36,041 bases of DNA from a virus. Of the stretch, positions 1 to 7,242 are shown one piece after another. Numbering within the stretch: the stretch's first letter is position 1; every line of letters begins with the position of its first letter. Both the position numbers and the translations under genes were made by a program. The notes beneath the pieces are model-generated. The model was not told the origin of the DNA, searched no databases, and saw nothing but the letters and a program-made list of their open reading frames with translations. The stretch is taken from the IMG/VR virus record IMGVR_UViG_3300032163_000061, positions 1-36,041 of that record; one strand, given 5' to 3'.

Positions 1-99
1 TACCGCCGCATCCTCGCGCCTTATGAGGACGAGAAGTGCAAGGAGAACGGCGACGTGTACTTTCCCAACTACTTTGGAGGAGAGGATGAGGATGCCTGA
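1..99 (+). CDS. C-terminal end of a gene entering from the left
   Basis: Frame 1 is open from the first base to a TGA at 97-99 and encodes the last 32 residues of a protein, starting YRRILAPYEDEK and ending in an acidic GGEDEDA tail. The next gene starts inside this one (ATG at 86), the compact overlap typical of phage operons, and the ribosome-binding site of that gene lies within this reading frame. The fragment is too short to identify a function. It is judged coding from the overlap architecture and plausible composition. Confidence 0.6.
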   Translation, partial: YRRILAPYEDEKCKENGDVYFPNYFGGEDEDA

Positions 100-607
100 C
101 ATCATTCGCGAACCGAAGACCGTCATCGTTGAAGCGATAGACTTGTGGGCGATGCAGAAGGCCATCAAGTACAACACCTTCATGCTCGACCCGAGGACGA
201 TGCAGCCGATGTTCCCGAGTACGGCAGAGAAGACGAACGGCGGCATCGTGCCCATCCATACGGCGTGGAAGTTGCGCCGGAAGGTCAATGCGCTTCTGGG
301 GCGGTTCGCAGCCGAGGGCATCGGGGCATCGCTCCTCCCGCTCGATTACGATGAGTGCTGGTACATCGACAACGTCATCGGGGCCGAGGCGTACAAGACC
401 GCCCAGAGGCTCCTCCTGATGGTCTTCCAGTGCATCTGGGAACACGAGAACTACCTCGACTTGCAGACGAGTACGATGAACGACACGATGGTCGGAGCCG
501 ATTCGAAGTTCGACTATAATGCACTGGTGGAGTTTCTTGCCCAACCCGGAACAGACCGGGGCGGGTGGTTTCCACCGAAGGGGCCCGAGGCGGGCGCGGA
601 CGTTTAG
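86..607 (+). CDS. Hypothetical phage protein, 173 aa
   Basis: I do not recognise this protein. ATG at 86 is chosen because GGAGG at 76-80 lies 5 bases upstream; ATG at 92 is an alternative. A longer reading from 23 would overlap the upstream gene more deeply and has no ribosome-binding site. The product is soluble, with helical stretches rich in Met, Leu and Trp in its middle (for example LLLMVFQCIWEHENYL near residues 124-139) and a Gly/Pro-rich tail. The TAG stop at 605-607 lies inside a GTTTAGAC element. It is followed 15 bases later by the next gene, so the two are probably co-transcribed. Confidence 0.7.
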   Translation: MRMPDIIREPKTVIVEAIDLWAMQKAIKYNTFMLDPRTMQPMFPSTAEKTNGGIVPIHTAWKLRRKVNALLGRFAAEGIGASLLPLDYDECWYIDNVIGAEAYKTAQRLLLMVFQCIWEHENYLDLQTSTMNDTMVGADSKFDYNALVEFLAQPGTDRGGWFPPKGPEAGADV

Positions 608-609
608 AC
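602..609 (+). repeat. GTTTAKAC element 1 (GTTTAGAC)
   Basis: Its TAG is the stop codon of the gene ending at 607, and it lies just before the next ribosome-binding site. Confidence 0.8.
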
Positions 610-622
610 CAGAGGAGGTCAC

Positions 623-991
623 ATGGAGTACAAGCAGCTAGAGCAGGACGAGATCGACAAGGGTATCGCACAGGCGATGCACGGTCGTGAGGTCGAACAC
701 CACAGCCACGAACTGAACGTCAAGGTCTATACGGAGATGCTGCGGAAGATCGAGGATGACCGCGCAGCCGACCCGGAGAACTACGTTGACCCGCCGATGG
801 GCAATCCCGATTGGGTCTGGTCAACGTACGTGGATCGCATGCGCCGCGAGGCCATCATGGAGATGCAGAAAATCGACGGTATTCATCAGGCCCTTGCGGC
901 GAACTTCGAGTTCGATGAGAAGCGTCTAAACAAGGCTGTGAAGGCCGCGAAGAAGCAGCGCGAGAACGACGCGAAAAAGGCTCGACGCTAG
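623..991 (+). CDS. Hypothetical charged helical protein, 122 aa
   Basis: The start is well supported: GAGGAGG lies a few bases before ATG 623. The protein is strongly charged and mostly helical, with a basic Lys/Arg-rich C-terminus of about 25 residues (KAAKKQREN...KKARR), which could bind nucleic acid or a capsid partner. No catalytic motif is visible. It follows the preceding gene closely and ends one base before the ATG of the propeller gene, so the propeller start is probably translationally coupled to it. An inverted GTTTAGAC element lies inside it at 924-931. Function unknown. Confidence 0.7.
   Translation: MEYKQLEQDEIDKGIAQAMHGREVEHHSHELNVKVYTEMLRKIEDDRAADPENYVDPPMGNPDWVWSTYVDRMRREAIMEMQKIDGIHQALAANFEFDEKRLNKAVKAAKKQRENDAKKARR
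924..931 (-). repeat. GTTTAKAC element 2 (GTTTAGAC)
   Basis: Lies inside the 122-aa gene and is read there as Arg-Leu-Asn. Confidence 0.8.
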
Positions 992-992
992 A

Positions 993-2117
993 ATGGCAAT
1001 CGGGGGAGCATCCACGTACGTCGGATGGGCGGGAAACAACTCACCTTTCGTTAAGGTGTACCCGTGGACGGGCGTGTTTGGGACTGCTGTTGCGAACCCT
1101 GCTACGCTTCCGGTGACGGCTGGGGTAGAGATATCGTGGTCGCCTCTCGGCGGCTACATCTGCGTCACGATGGAGGGGACGCCGGGAATGATGGTCTACC
1201 CGTGGACAGGGGCATTCGGGACGAAGTTGACTGACCCTGCGACGGTTCCGGGTGTGTTCGGTAATCGCGCTGAAATGTTGTCGGATGAATCGTACCTCTT
1301 TTGTGTGTCGCAGAACACGCCCTTCATTTACGGGTATCCGTTCACCGGGGCTATCGGGACGAAGATTACAGACCCGGGTACGCTCCCGGCTGGTACTGGG
1401 CTGGGGATGGCCGTCGCTCCCGCCGACAACTTCATCGCCGTTACACACGTTACGACGCCATTCATTAGCATCTACCCATTCGCGTCCGGAGCATACGGGA
1501 CGAAGGTTGCTAATCCCGTCAGCCTTCCTGCGGGTTTAGGGCGCACCGTGCGCTTCAACCCGTCAGGGGCCAGCGTTGGGTTAGCGCACGACACGTCTCC
1601 GTTCGTGAAGTCGTGGCCGTGGACTGGGGTATTCGGGACAGTGCATACGCAGCCCGCACAACTCATCGGTGGGCCGGGACGCGGGTACAGCTACTCGCGA
1701 GACGGTTTATTCGTGTATATGGCAAGTCAGACCTCACCGTACATGTATGCGTGGCCCTACACTGATGCATCGGGTTTCGGCACAGTTATCGCCAACCCGG
1801 GAACACTACCCGCAGGCTCGGGCTACGCGGGAACTTGGTCAAGCGATCAACTATTCTTTGGCGGGGCATCGCAGGTTACTCCCTTCGCTGAAGCGTGGGC
1901 GTGGTCGGCTGGCGCGTGGGGTACGAAGGTTACGGCAATCTCCCCCGCCGCCCCGGGCCTTGCAAGAGGGTTGGAGTTCAATACCATCGCAGGTGCTGGT
2001 GCTGCGGCTGGTGCTGCACAGACGTTCGCGGCTGGCCGTGGACATTCCAGTAACAAGCAGCAGACGGGACAGGGAAGTAGCTGGAAGCGTGACCATACGA
2101 CAGCGGAGCGATTCTAG
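993..2117 (+). CDS. Seven-repeat beta-propeller (WD40-like) phage protein, 374 aa
   Basis: The sequence is built from seven degenerate repeats of about 45 residues covering roughly residues 15-335. Each has the pattern TPF-x-x-x-Y/W-PWTG-x-FGT, then a Pro/Leu segment, then a hydrophobic strand ending near a Thr/Ser. Seven such repeats suggest a seven-bladed propeller, a scaffold for protein or sugar binding. The last 40 residues are an Ala/Gly stretch and a basic, Gln/Ser-rich tail that looks disordered. No signal peptide is seen. ATG 993 lies one base after the previous stop and has only a weak ribosome-binding site, suggesting coupling. Similar repeat proteins in phages are usually virion or adsorption components, so finding it next to the DNA polymerase in the replication arm is unusual. 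Its role is not known. Confidence 0.8.
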   Translation: MAIGGASTYVGWAGNNSPFVKVYPWTGVFGTAVANPATLPVTAGVEISWSPLGGYICVTMEGTPGMMVYPWTGAFGTKLTDPATVPGVFGNRAEMLSDESYLFCVSQNTPFIYGYPFTGAIGTKITDPGTLPAGTGLGMAVAPADNFIAVTHVTTPFISIYPFASGAYGTKVANPVSLPAGLGRTVRFNPSGASVGLAHDTSPFVKSWPWTGVFGTVHTQPAQLIGGPGRGYSYSRDGLFVYMASQTSPYMYAWPYTDASGFGTVIANPGTLPAGSGYAGTWSSDQLFFGGASQVTPFAEAWAWSAGAWGTKVTAISPAAPGLARGLEFNTIAGAGAAAGAAQTFAAGRGHSSNKQQTGQGSSWKRDHTTAERF

Positions 2118-2118
2118 G

Positions 2119-2220
2119 ATGCTGTTCGTGGAATTCCTCTGGTGGATGTTCGTGTTCCTCTGGATAGGTGGCGTCGTGTGGATGATTGATGCTATGCTAG
2201 ACGACGACCCCGATGGATGA
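2119..2220 (+). CDS. Small single-span membrane protein, 33 aa
   Basis: A short reading frame starts at ATG 2119, two bases from the propeller stop, and ends at TGA 2218-2220. The product begins MLFVEFLWWMFVFLWIGG, a Trp/Phe-rich hydrophobic segment of about 23 residues, and ends with an acidic DDDPDG tail. That layout fits one transmembrane helix with a short charged end. The ribosome-binding site is weak (purines around 2103-2118), so translation probably depends on coupling to the propeller gene. It could be a lysis accessory, a superinfection-exclusion peptide or a membrane anchor; the sequence does not decide. Confidence 0.55.
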   Translation: MLFVEFLWWMFVFLWIGGVVWMIDAMLDDDPDG

Positions 2221-2281
2221 CGACAGCGACCTCCCTGATACATCGAGACCAAATCCCGGTTGGTAGTGTAGAGGCATTCCA

Positions 2282-4309
2282 GTGAAGCAGACACAGATGG
2301 GCGTGTGGGTTATCGAAGATGACCACGACGCAGACCTGTTCGGGCGCATCGTCGCTGGGCGGGACTGGGTCGTCGGACTCGACGTGGAGACGCGCCCGGA
2401 GGACGGGAAGCGTAAGACCCCGAAGTCGTGGGTTGACCCGCTGGTCGGGGTCGGGGTGAGTTTCTACTCGGAGTACGACGAGACGAAGCCCGAGATGACC
2501 TTCTACGGTTCGGCCAGCGATGCGTTCGTCGCGGCCCTGAACCCCGCTCTGCGTATGCGCCCGTGGTACGCGCACAACGCGATGTTCGACGCGACTCTCC
2601 TGCGGCGGTACGGGGTCATTCTCGGTGAACACATCGGAGACCCGAGGATCATCGCCTACCTCTTAGGCTCCCCCGAGGCAGGTCTCAAACCCCTGCTCAT
2701 CGAACACATGAACTTCGACACCACTGCGTATCAGTCGCTGCTCGATGAGTTCGACGCAAAGGACTTGCGAGCTGTCCCCCTTGAGCGAGTCGCGGATTAC
2801 TGCGGCGGGCAGGACGCACAACAGGTCGTGCTACTTGAACGCATCATGCGGAAGCTTCTCCTCGACCGCTCGCCGAGGGGCTTCGACGTTTATACGAAGA
2901 TCGAGTTGCCGATGGTCAACTTGCTCGTCGAGATGACCTATAAGGGGATTCGGTTCGACCGAGAGGCCGCTGCGCCGAGGCTAGAGACTGCGACCCGGGG
3001 CAGGGTGACGATGGACTCACTGCTGGCCGAGATGGTCAGCGATACGGGGTTCATTGAGTACGAGAAGCGCGGCGGCGAACTGTGGCTCCCGACGTGCAAG
3101 GGGTGCCGGAACGGCAAGCTGAAGCGCGAGTCGTGTACGGAGTGTGGCGGCAAGGGCAAGCTGCCCCCTGTTCCGGTGGCCTTCAACGCGGGCTCGTGGC
3201 AGCAGCGGGGGCGGTTCCTATACGAACATGTCGGCATCCCGACGCGGCGGTTCTCGGGTAACGTGAAGCAGTGGGAGATTGACCGGGGCATCGTAGACCC
3301 GGAGGAACTGACCGGGAGTACTGACGCGCTCGCGATGCTTCAGGCGCAGCACCTCCACCCAACGATACCCGTCATGCTCTGCCGACAGGGGCTGGCGAAG
3401 GACGAGGGCTTCCTCCGTAAGTGGATTGAGTTGAGCGAGAAGGACGGGCGGCTGCACTCGGAGTTCACCAACACGACGGTGGCATCGGGAAGGCTCTCAT
3501 CCCGCGAGCCGAACGTCCAGCAGATTACGAAACGCTTCCGCGACCTGTTCCTCCCTGACGAGGGGTACGAGATTGTCGCCGGGGATATGAGTCAGTTGGA
3601 GTTGGTCATCAGCGCGTTCCAGTCGAAAGACCCCGTGATGTGCGAGATTATCCGCAACGGCTGGGACATGCACTCGATTACCGCCGAGGCCATCTTCGGG
3701 ATTCCGTGGCGCGAGATACCAAAGGACTCGCCCTTCCGCGCCATCGCGAAGGTCGTCAACTACCTGTCGAGCTATGGCGGGCAGAAGGATAAGTTGATCG
3801 AGGGCATCGAGAAGCTGGCACTGAAGTCTCCCGAGTTGGGTATAAACGTCCCGTCGCCCGCCGAGGCCGCGATGTTCATCGCGAAGGCGAAGGCGAAGTA
3901 TCAGAGGTACTGGGCATGGACACGCTGGGTCGTCCTCTTCGCGCAGGACAACGGGTACGCGGAGACGGCGTACGGTCGCCCGCGTTTCTTCCCCGACATC
4001 AACAGCGGGAATTCGGAGTACCGTGGGAACGCCGAGCGGGCCGCGATTAACCACGCGATTCAGGGCACAGCCGCCGACCTGATGAAGATGGCGATGGTGA
4101 ACATCGACAGGGATGCGACGATGTCAAAACTCGGCTACCAGTGCTTGCAAGTTCACGACGAGATTGTTAGTATAGTCCATATCGACTCGGTGTCAGCCTA
4201 CTCGCAGAGGCTCCGAGCGCACATGGAACTGGGGCAACCATTCGAACCCGTCGTACCGTTGACCGTGGATGTGACCCACGGGCCGAACTGGAAGGACGCG
4301 CACAAGTAA
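2282..4309 (+). CDS. Family A DNA polymerase with 3'-5' exonuclease domain, 675 aa
   Basis: This is the phage replicative DNA polymerase. The N-terminal third carries proofreading exonuclease motifs: D34-V-E36 and N99-x-x-x-D103, with a later Y-C-G-G-Q-D segment near residue 180. The polymerase motifs follow: motif A DMSQLELVISAF from D435, motif B around R486-x3-K490 with YLSSYGG, and motif C V624-H-D-E627. There is no 5' nuclease domain, as in T7-type polymerases, whose length it roughly matches. An insertion around residues 272-288 holds C272-x2-C275 and C285-x2-C288 with CxxCxGxG-type spacing, resembling a zinc finger and not usual in this family. Translation starts at GTG 2282 after an AGAGG. 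The stop overlaps the next ATG (TAATG). Two GTTTATAC elements lie inside. Confidence 0.97.
   Translation: MKQTQMGVWVIEDDHDADLFGRIVAGRDWVVGLDVETRPEDGKRKTPKSWVDPLVGVGVSFYSEYDETKPEMTFYGSASDAFVAALNPALRMRPWYAHNAMFDATLLRRYGVILGEHIGDPRIIAYLLGSPEAGLKPLLIEHMNFDTTAYQSLLDEFDAKDLRAVPLERVADYCGGQDAQQVVLLERIMRKLLLDRSPRGFDVYTKIELPMVNLLVEMTYKGIRFDREAAAPRLETATRGRVTMDSLLAEMVSDTGFIEYEKRGGELWLPTCKGCRNGKLKRESCTECGGKGKLPPVPVAFNAGSWQQRGRFLYEHVGIPTRRFSGNVKQWEIDRGIVDPEELTGSTDALAMLQAQHLHPTIPVMLCRQGLAKDEGFLRKWIELSEKDGRLHSEFTNTTVASGRLSSREPNVQQITKRFRDLFLPDEGYEIVAGDMSQLELVISAFQSKDPVMCEIIRNGWDMHSITAEAIFGIPWREIPKDSPFRAIAKVVNYLSSYGGQKDKLIEGIEKLALKSPELGINVPSPAEAAMFIAKAKAKYQRYWAWTRWVVLFAQDNGYAETAYGRPRFFPDINSGNSEYRGNAERAAINHAIQGTAADLMKMAMVNIDRDATMSKLGYQCLQVHDEIVSIVHIDSVSAYSQRLRAHMELGQPFEPVVPLTVDVTHGPNWKDAHK
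2888..2895 (+). repeat. GTTTAKAC element 3 (GTTTATAC)
   Basis: Inside the polymerase gene, in frame as Val-Tyr-Thr. Confidence 0.8.
3840..3847 (-). repeat. GTTTAKAC element 4 (GTTTATAC)
   Basis: Second copy in the polymerase gene, read as Gly-Ile-Asn: the opposite orientation and a different frame from element 3. Confidence 0.8.
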
Positions 4310-4551
4310 TGTTTGGGAAGAAGCGTGATGAGATACAGGAAGACGACAGCGAAGGCCCGTGGACAAAGAGCAAAGTCACCCCGCCCAAACCGGGGAGTAT
4401 GGGAGTGCAAGTCTCCCCGGGCCTACCATCTGAACTGGGGTCAACTGTCCTGAACGACCTTATGGCCTCTCTTCGAAGTGTGGAACTTAGTCGCGAAGCC
4501 GCTGACGTATTGCACAAAATCATCGAGGCGAGAGTGAGGATTCTGACATGA
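4309..4551 (+). CDS. Hypothetical protein, 80 aa
   Basis: This gene begins in the TAATG overlap with the polymerase stop and ends in the ATGA overlap with the HNH gene, so it is translationally coupled on both sides. The first half is polar and Pro/Gly-rich, probably unstructured. The last 40 residues (from LGSTVLNDL) form an amphipathic helix pair. No recognisable domain. Its place directly behind the polymerase makes a replication accessory role possible but unproven. Confidence 0.65.
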   Translation: MFGKKRDEIQEDDSEGPWTKSKVTPPKPGSMGVQVSPGLPSELGSTVLNDLMASLRSVELSREAADVLHKIIEARVRILT

Positions 4552-4892
4552 GCCACGAGACGTTTATACGCCGCATGTTCCCGCGTCAGTGGGTCAGGAA
4601 CCCGGACTACGAATCGTGGGGTTCGCGGTACGCGCACATCGAAATCTGGCGGCGGCACCACGGGGTAAACATCGATCCGACTGTATACGTCATCCACCAC
4701 AAGAACCTCGACAAGAAGGACAACAGCGTCTGCGACGAGCCCGAGCCGTGTACGGTCTGGGACTGTGGCAACCTCGCGGCGATGACACGCGCTGACCACA
4801 TCCGGGAGCATCGCCCCGGGAAGATGTCGGGCGCGAAAGGTTTCGTTGACACGAAGCCGAGGAAGCTGCGAGGGTCGCCATCAAAATCCTGA
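4548..4892 (+). CDS. HNH endonuclease, 114 aa
   Basis: The protein has a compact HNH signature: V-I-H50-H51-x-N53-x-D55-x-x-D58-N59, then N75-L-A-A-M, then H84-x3-H88. This is the arrangement of small phage HNH nucleases that use one divalent metal to cut DNA. Cys62, Cys68 and Cys73 lie inside the motif and could bind a structural zinc. The length of 114 aa fits a minimal stand-alone HNH nuclease without a large DNA-recognition domain. It starts in an ATGA overlap with the upstream gene. It may be a free-standing homing endonuclease or serve in DNA processing. A GTTTATAC element lies near the 5' end of the gene. Confidence 0.88.
   Translation: MSHETFIRRMFPRQWVRNPDYESWGSRYAHIEIWRRHHGVNIDPTVYVIHHKNLDKKDNSVCDEPEPCTVWDCGNLAAMTRADHIREHRPGKMSGAKGFVDTKPRKLRGSPSKS
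4562..4569 (+). repeat. GTTTAKAC element 5 (GTTTATAC)
   Basis: Near the 5' end of the HNH gene, read as Thr-Phe-Ile-Arg. Confidence 0.8.
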
Positions 4893-4906
4893 CGCTGAAG
4901 CGGCGC

Positions 4907-5269
4907 GTGAAGATGTGGCAGCGCAGGGCCAGCCTCACCGACTGGACTATCGAAGTACGCATCGTGGAGAAGCTGCGAGTCGAACGTCGCCCCGCCAATG
5001 CGGGCACCTCTTGCGTAGACCAGCGAGCGAGGGTTGAATTCGATCAGGACTTTCTTCTTGGCTGCGATTCGAACCAACTCGACCACGCGATATGTCACGA
5101 ACTCGGCCACGTTATCGGTGATGCACAGGAGAGGGTGTGGGTCAAGTACCTCTCACAATCAGGCGTCGTGTACCGCGAGTGGGCCGATGCGAACGAGCAA
5201 GCTTGTGACCACTTCGCGACAATCCTCGTCGAAGCGTACAAGCGGAAGAGGGATAGGCACAGCAAGTGA
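4907..5269 (+). CDS. HExxH zinc metallopeptidase-like protein (ImmA/IrrE-like), 120 aa
   Basis: The motif H64-E-L-G-H68 lies on a helix (HAICHELGHVIGD) and is followed about 29 residues later by N-E97-Q-A-C-D-H-F-A, the layout of the third zinc ligand and downstream helix in ImmA/IrrE-type peptidases. Those proteins cleave repressors in mobile elements. This copy is short and has no helix-turn-helix domain. The start is uncertain: GTG 4907 gives 120 aa and ATG 4913 is two codons downstream; neither has a strong ribosome-binding site, and coupling to the HNH gene 14 bases upstream is likely. The stop overlaps the next small gene. SprT-like or another minimal zincin is the main alternative. Confidence 0.72.
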   Translation: MKMWQRRASLTDWTIEVRIVEKLRVERRPANAGTSCVDQRARVEFDQDFLLGCDSNQLDHAICHELGHVIGDAQERVWVKYLSQSGVVYREWADANEQACDHFATILVEAYKRKRDRHSK

Positions 5270-5343
5270 ATCGTCTACTGAAGTACACATTCGTCCTCCT
5301 CTGGGTACAGGTGTTCTTCTTCATCGCGACCTTCTATCGATAG
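5266..5343 (+). CDS. Very small membrane peptide, 25 aa
   Basis: GTG at 5266 overlaps the stop of the metallopeptidase gene (GTGA) and opens a 25-residue frame ending at TAG 5341-5343. The product is a basic start (MNRLLKY) followed by a hydrophobic run TFVLLWVQVFFFIATFY that would span a membrane once. The overlap and clear membrane character support it; its size and lack of a distinct ribosome-binding site weaken it. Function unknown. Confidence 0.4.
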   Translation: MNRLLKYTFVLLWVQVFFFIATFYR

Positions 5344-5373
5344 TTGATGGCACCCCGACTCATACGGTAAGAT
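5344..5373 (+). promoter_or_regulatory. Possible sigma70-like promoter
   Basis: In the 60-base gap before the gene at 5404, TTGATG (5344-5349) and TAAGAT (5368-5373) are separated by 18 bases. Each matches the bacterial consensus at four of six positions. It is one of few left-arm gaps long enough for a promoter, and would serve the block from 5404 onward. Confidence 0.35.
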
Positions 5374-5403
5374 GTATCCAACAAGAGAAAGGTGGAGGCA
5401 CCC

Positions 5404-6156
5404 ATGAATCGACAGCAGCGTCGTAAGGCAGTGAAGAAGGGTCTCGTGCATGCGTTCGACCCGAACACACATCTCCGACTGAAGTATGAGATTAGCGTCC
5501 CGGGTGCCGACCTTCGCGGCGACTATCCCGCAACGTACAGCGGCGTCATCGAGTCGGCGACCGAGGCCGACCAACTCCGCAGCATCCTGCTCACCCTGCT
5601 CAACACGTACGGCTACGCGCAGCACCAGAAGGCCGCAGTCGGCTGCATTGCCGAGGCCCTGAACCCGCTGCCGAACAGCACCCGGGGCGGTCTCGCGTAC
5701 TGCCTCATCGAAGGACAGGGACTTCTCATCTACAAGTCAGTCGAGCAAGTCTGCGACGACCCGAAGTGCGGCGCGGTGTTGGAGGAAGGTCTCCATCCCG
5801 ACCCGGAACCGGGACAAGACGGGACGATGCTCGACATTACCCGCCACGCACCCGAGTGCCACGTCAACCGCGAGGTAGACCCGGAACGCCCGGAACGCCC
5901 GCTGCACCCTGCGGCGTATAAACCAGAAGAGATCGTGAACGTCGCCAATCCGGTGCGTTACGAACCGCTCAACAAGTCAGTAGACCCGGAAACGGGCGGT
6001 GGACTTTCCACCGTTGACGAGGTCATTCAGTCAACGGAGGAAGAAGATGGAAGAGACGACGCCCGAACTGCCCCTAACGATGCCGACCTTGACGCCGAGC
6101 CCCGCTTCCCTGTCGGAGAAAGCGCAAGCACACCTGACGGAGAGGAAGGCGGGTAA
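5404..6156 (+). CDS. Hypothetical protein with acidic tail, 250 aa
   Basis: I do not recognise this protein. ATG 5404 is preferred because GGTGGAGG lies about 5 bases upstream; GTG 5392 lies inside that ribosome-binding site. It begins with a basic segment (MNRQQRRKAVKKG), has a mixed alpha/beta middle of about 120 residues, and has a Cys/His set (C-D-D-P-K-C near residues 114-119, later H and C near 145-150) that could bind a metal. The last 70 residues are Pro/Glu/Asp-rich and look disordered. The following gene starts 110 bases before this one ends, in another frame. One GTATAAAC element lies at 5916-5923. Confidence 0.75.
   Translation: MNRQQRRKAVKKGLVHAFDPNTHLRLKYEISVPGADLRGDYPATYSGVIESATEADQLRSILLTLLNTYGYAQHQKAAVGCIAEALNPLPNSTRGGLAYCLIEGQGLLIYKSVEQVCDDPKCGAVLEEGLHPDPEPGQDGTMLDITRHAPECHVNREVDPERPERPLHPAAYKPEEIVNVANPVRYEPLNKSVDPETGGGLSTVDEVIQSTEEEDGRDDARTAPNDADLDAEPRFPVGESASTPDGEEGG
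5916..5923 (-). repeat. GTTTAKAC element 6 (GTTTATAC)
   Basis: In the 250-aa unknown gene, read as Ala-Tyr-Lys-Pro. Confidence 0.8.
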
Positions 6157-6919
6157 GACCGGACTCCCGCCGGGAGCCAAAGACCTTACCGCCTCGCTGG
6201 GGCACATCCTACCGAACGCACAGCCGGGACATGTGGCAGGGACGCCACCCCCCGTCTCCTCCCCTCTCGTGAACCTGAACGTGTTCGCGACGGTCGAGGC
6301 GATGAAGGGGGCCGTCAACAACACCTATCTCGGAGACTTTACCGAGAACGACGCGAAGGGCAATGTCAGCCGCACGGTACAGGTGACTGGGTGGCAGGAC
6401 ATTATGATGAACGAGATCGTTCAGGATGACCGCTTCGGGTACAAGGGGAGCAAGGCGCGACTGATGCGCCACGCCATCGAACTCCTCATCACCTACTATC
6501 AGGAGAAGGGGATGATTGCGGAGGAGAGGCAGGGCCTCTTCGGTGACCTTCTCCGGGCGGGACGGATGTTGCGGGAAGACGCGGAGCGGGAGCGCATCCG
6601 CACAGGGTTCACGGAACACATCCGGGCCCACGACAGGGCGATGGACACGGCGAGGATGACGGGCGACTGGTCGCTCATCGCGAGGAAGTTACAGGACTAC
6701 ATGGACAGCATCGAGTCCTGCGAGAACGAGAGCCAGCGGAAAATTCTCCGCGCCGTCTTCGCCGAATCGGTTGCAACACGGACAGCGGTGATGTCGTTTA
6801 ACAGATGGCTGCATGACCCGGACAGGGTTCCCGACGCGCACGTCGAGGGCTGGTCGGGCGGGTGGCCCGAAGTGGCGGAAATGTGGAACGACTGGTTCAA
6901 TGAATGGGGGTCAGTATGA
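6047..6919 (+). CDS. Hypothetical helical protein, 290 aa
   Basis: ATG 6047 is chosen because GGAGGAAGAAG directly precedes it; an upstream start at 5999 has no such site. The first 70 residues are Pro/Thr-rich and probably disordered, overlapping the acidic tail region of the preceding gene in a different frame. The remaining 220 residues are strongly helical and charged (for example LLRAGRMLREDAERERIR), ending in a Trp-rich segment. No catalytic motif is visible. It sits between the promoter-like region at 5344 and the helicase, so a replication accessory role is possible. Its stop overlaps the next ATG. Confidence 0.75.
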   Translation: MEETTPELPLTMPTLTPSPASLSEKAQAHLTERKAGKTGLPPGAKDLTASLGHILPNAQPGHVAGTPPPVSSPLVNLNVFATVEAMKGAVNNTYLGDFTENDAKGNVSRTVQVTGWQDIMMNEIVQDDRFGYKGSKARLMRHAIELLITYYQEKGMIAEERQGLFGDLLRAGRMLREDAERERIRTGFTEHIRAHDRAMDTARMTGDWSLIARKLQDYMDSIESCENESQRKILRAVFAESVATRTAVMSFNRWLHDPDRVPDAHVEGWSGGWPEVAEMWNDWFNEWGSV

Positions 6920-7242
6920 GAGTAAATCTCGCACCCGTGCGTGTCCTGTCGGAAGTCGAGGCGGCATGGTTAGGAGCAATGCTGGACGCTGAAGGTTCAG
7001 TTGTTATCGAAACACGCCGATGGCCCCGTCGCATTATTTCCTTTGCCAACACCGAAGTCGAGTACGTCTCTACATTCCTTCGTCTTACACAGGTTGGTTC
7101 CGTTTCTCTGGCAGTGCGGTCGGCCATTAATCTTGGAACACGAGACGTGTGGCGTTGGACAGTGTCTGCGAAATCCGCAGTTACCGATTTAGGCAATCAA
7201 CTCTCTCCTTATAGTCTGAAAGCGCGGCGACTCCTTGTCTGA
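6916..7242 (+). CDS. LAGLIDADG-type homing endonuclease-like ORF, 108 aa
   Basis: The segment W18-L-G-A-M-L-D-A-E-G-S-V29 matches a LAGLIDADG helix with its acidic metal ligand (D-A-E-G), followed by a beta-strand pattern (VVIETRR...IISFANTE) usual for that fold. Only one such motif is present and the ORF is short, so it would act as a homodimer or be a remnant. ATG 6916 lies in an ATGA overlap with the previous stop and follows GGGGG, a good ribosome-binding site; ATG 6904 is also possible. Base composition looks more AT-rich than its neighbours, suggesting acquired DNA. It lies directly before the helicase, whose own start is a poor TTG inside this ORF's last codons. Confidence 0.75.
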   Translation: MRVNLAPVRVLSEVEAAWLGAMLDAEGSVVIETRRWPRRIISFANTEVEYVSTFLRLTQVGSVSLAVRSAINLGTRDVWRWTVSAKSAVTDLGNQLSPYSLKARRLLV

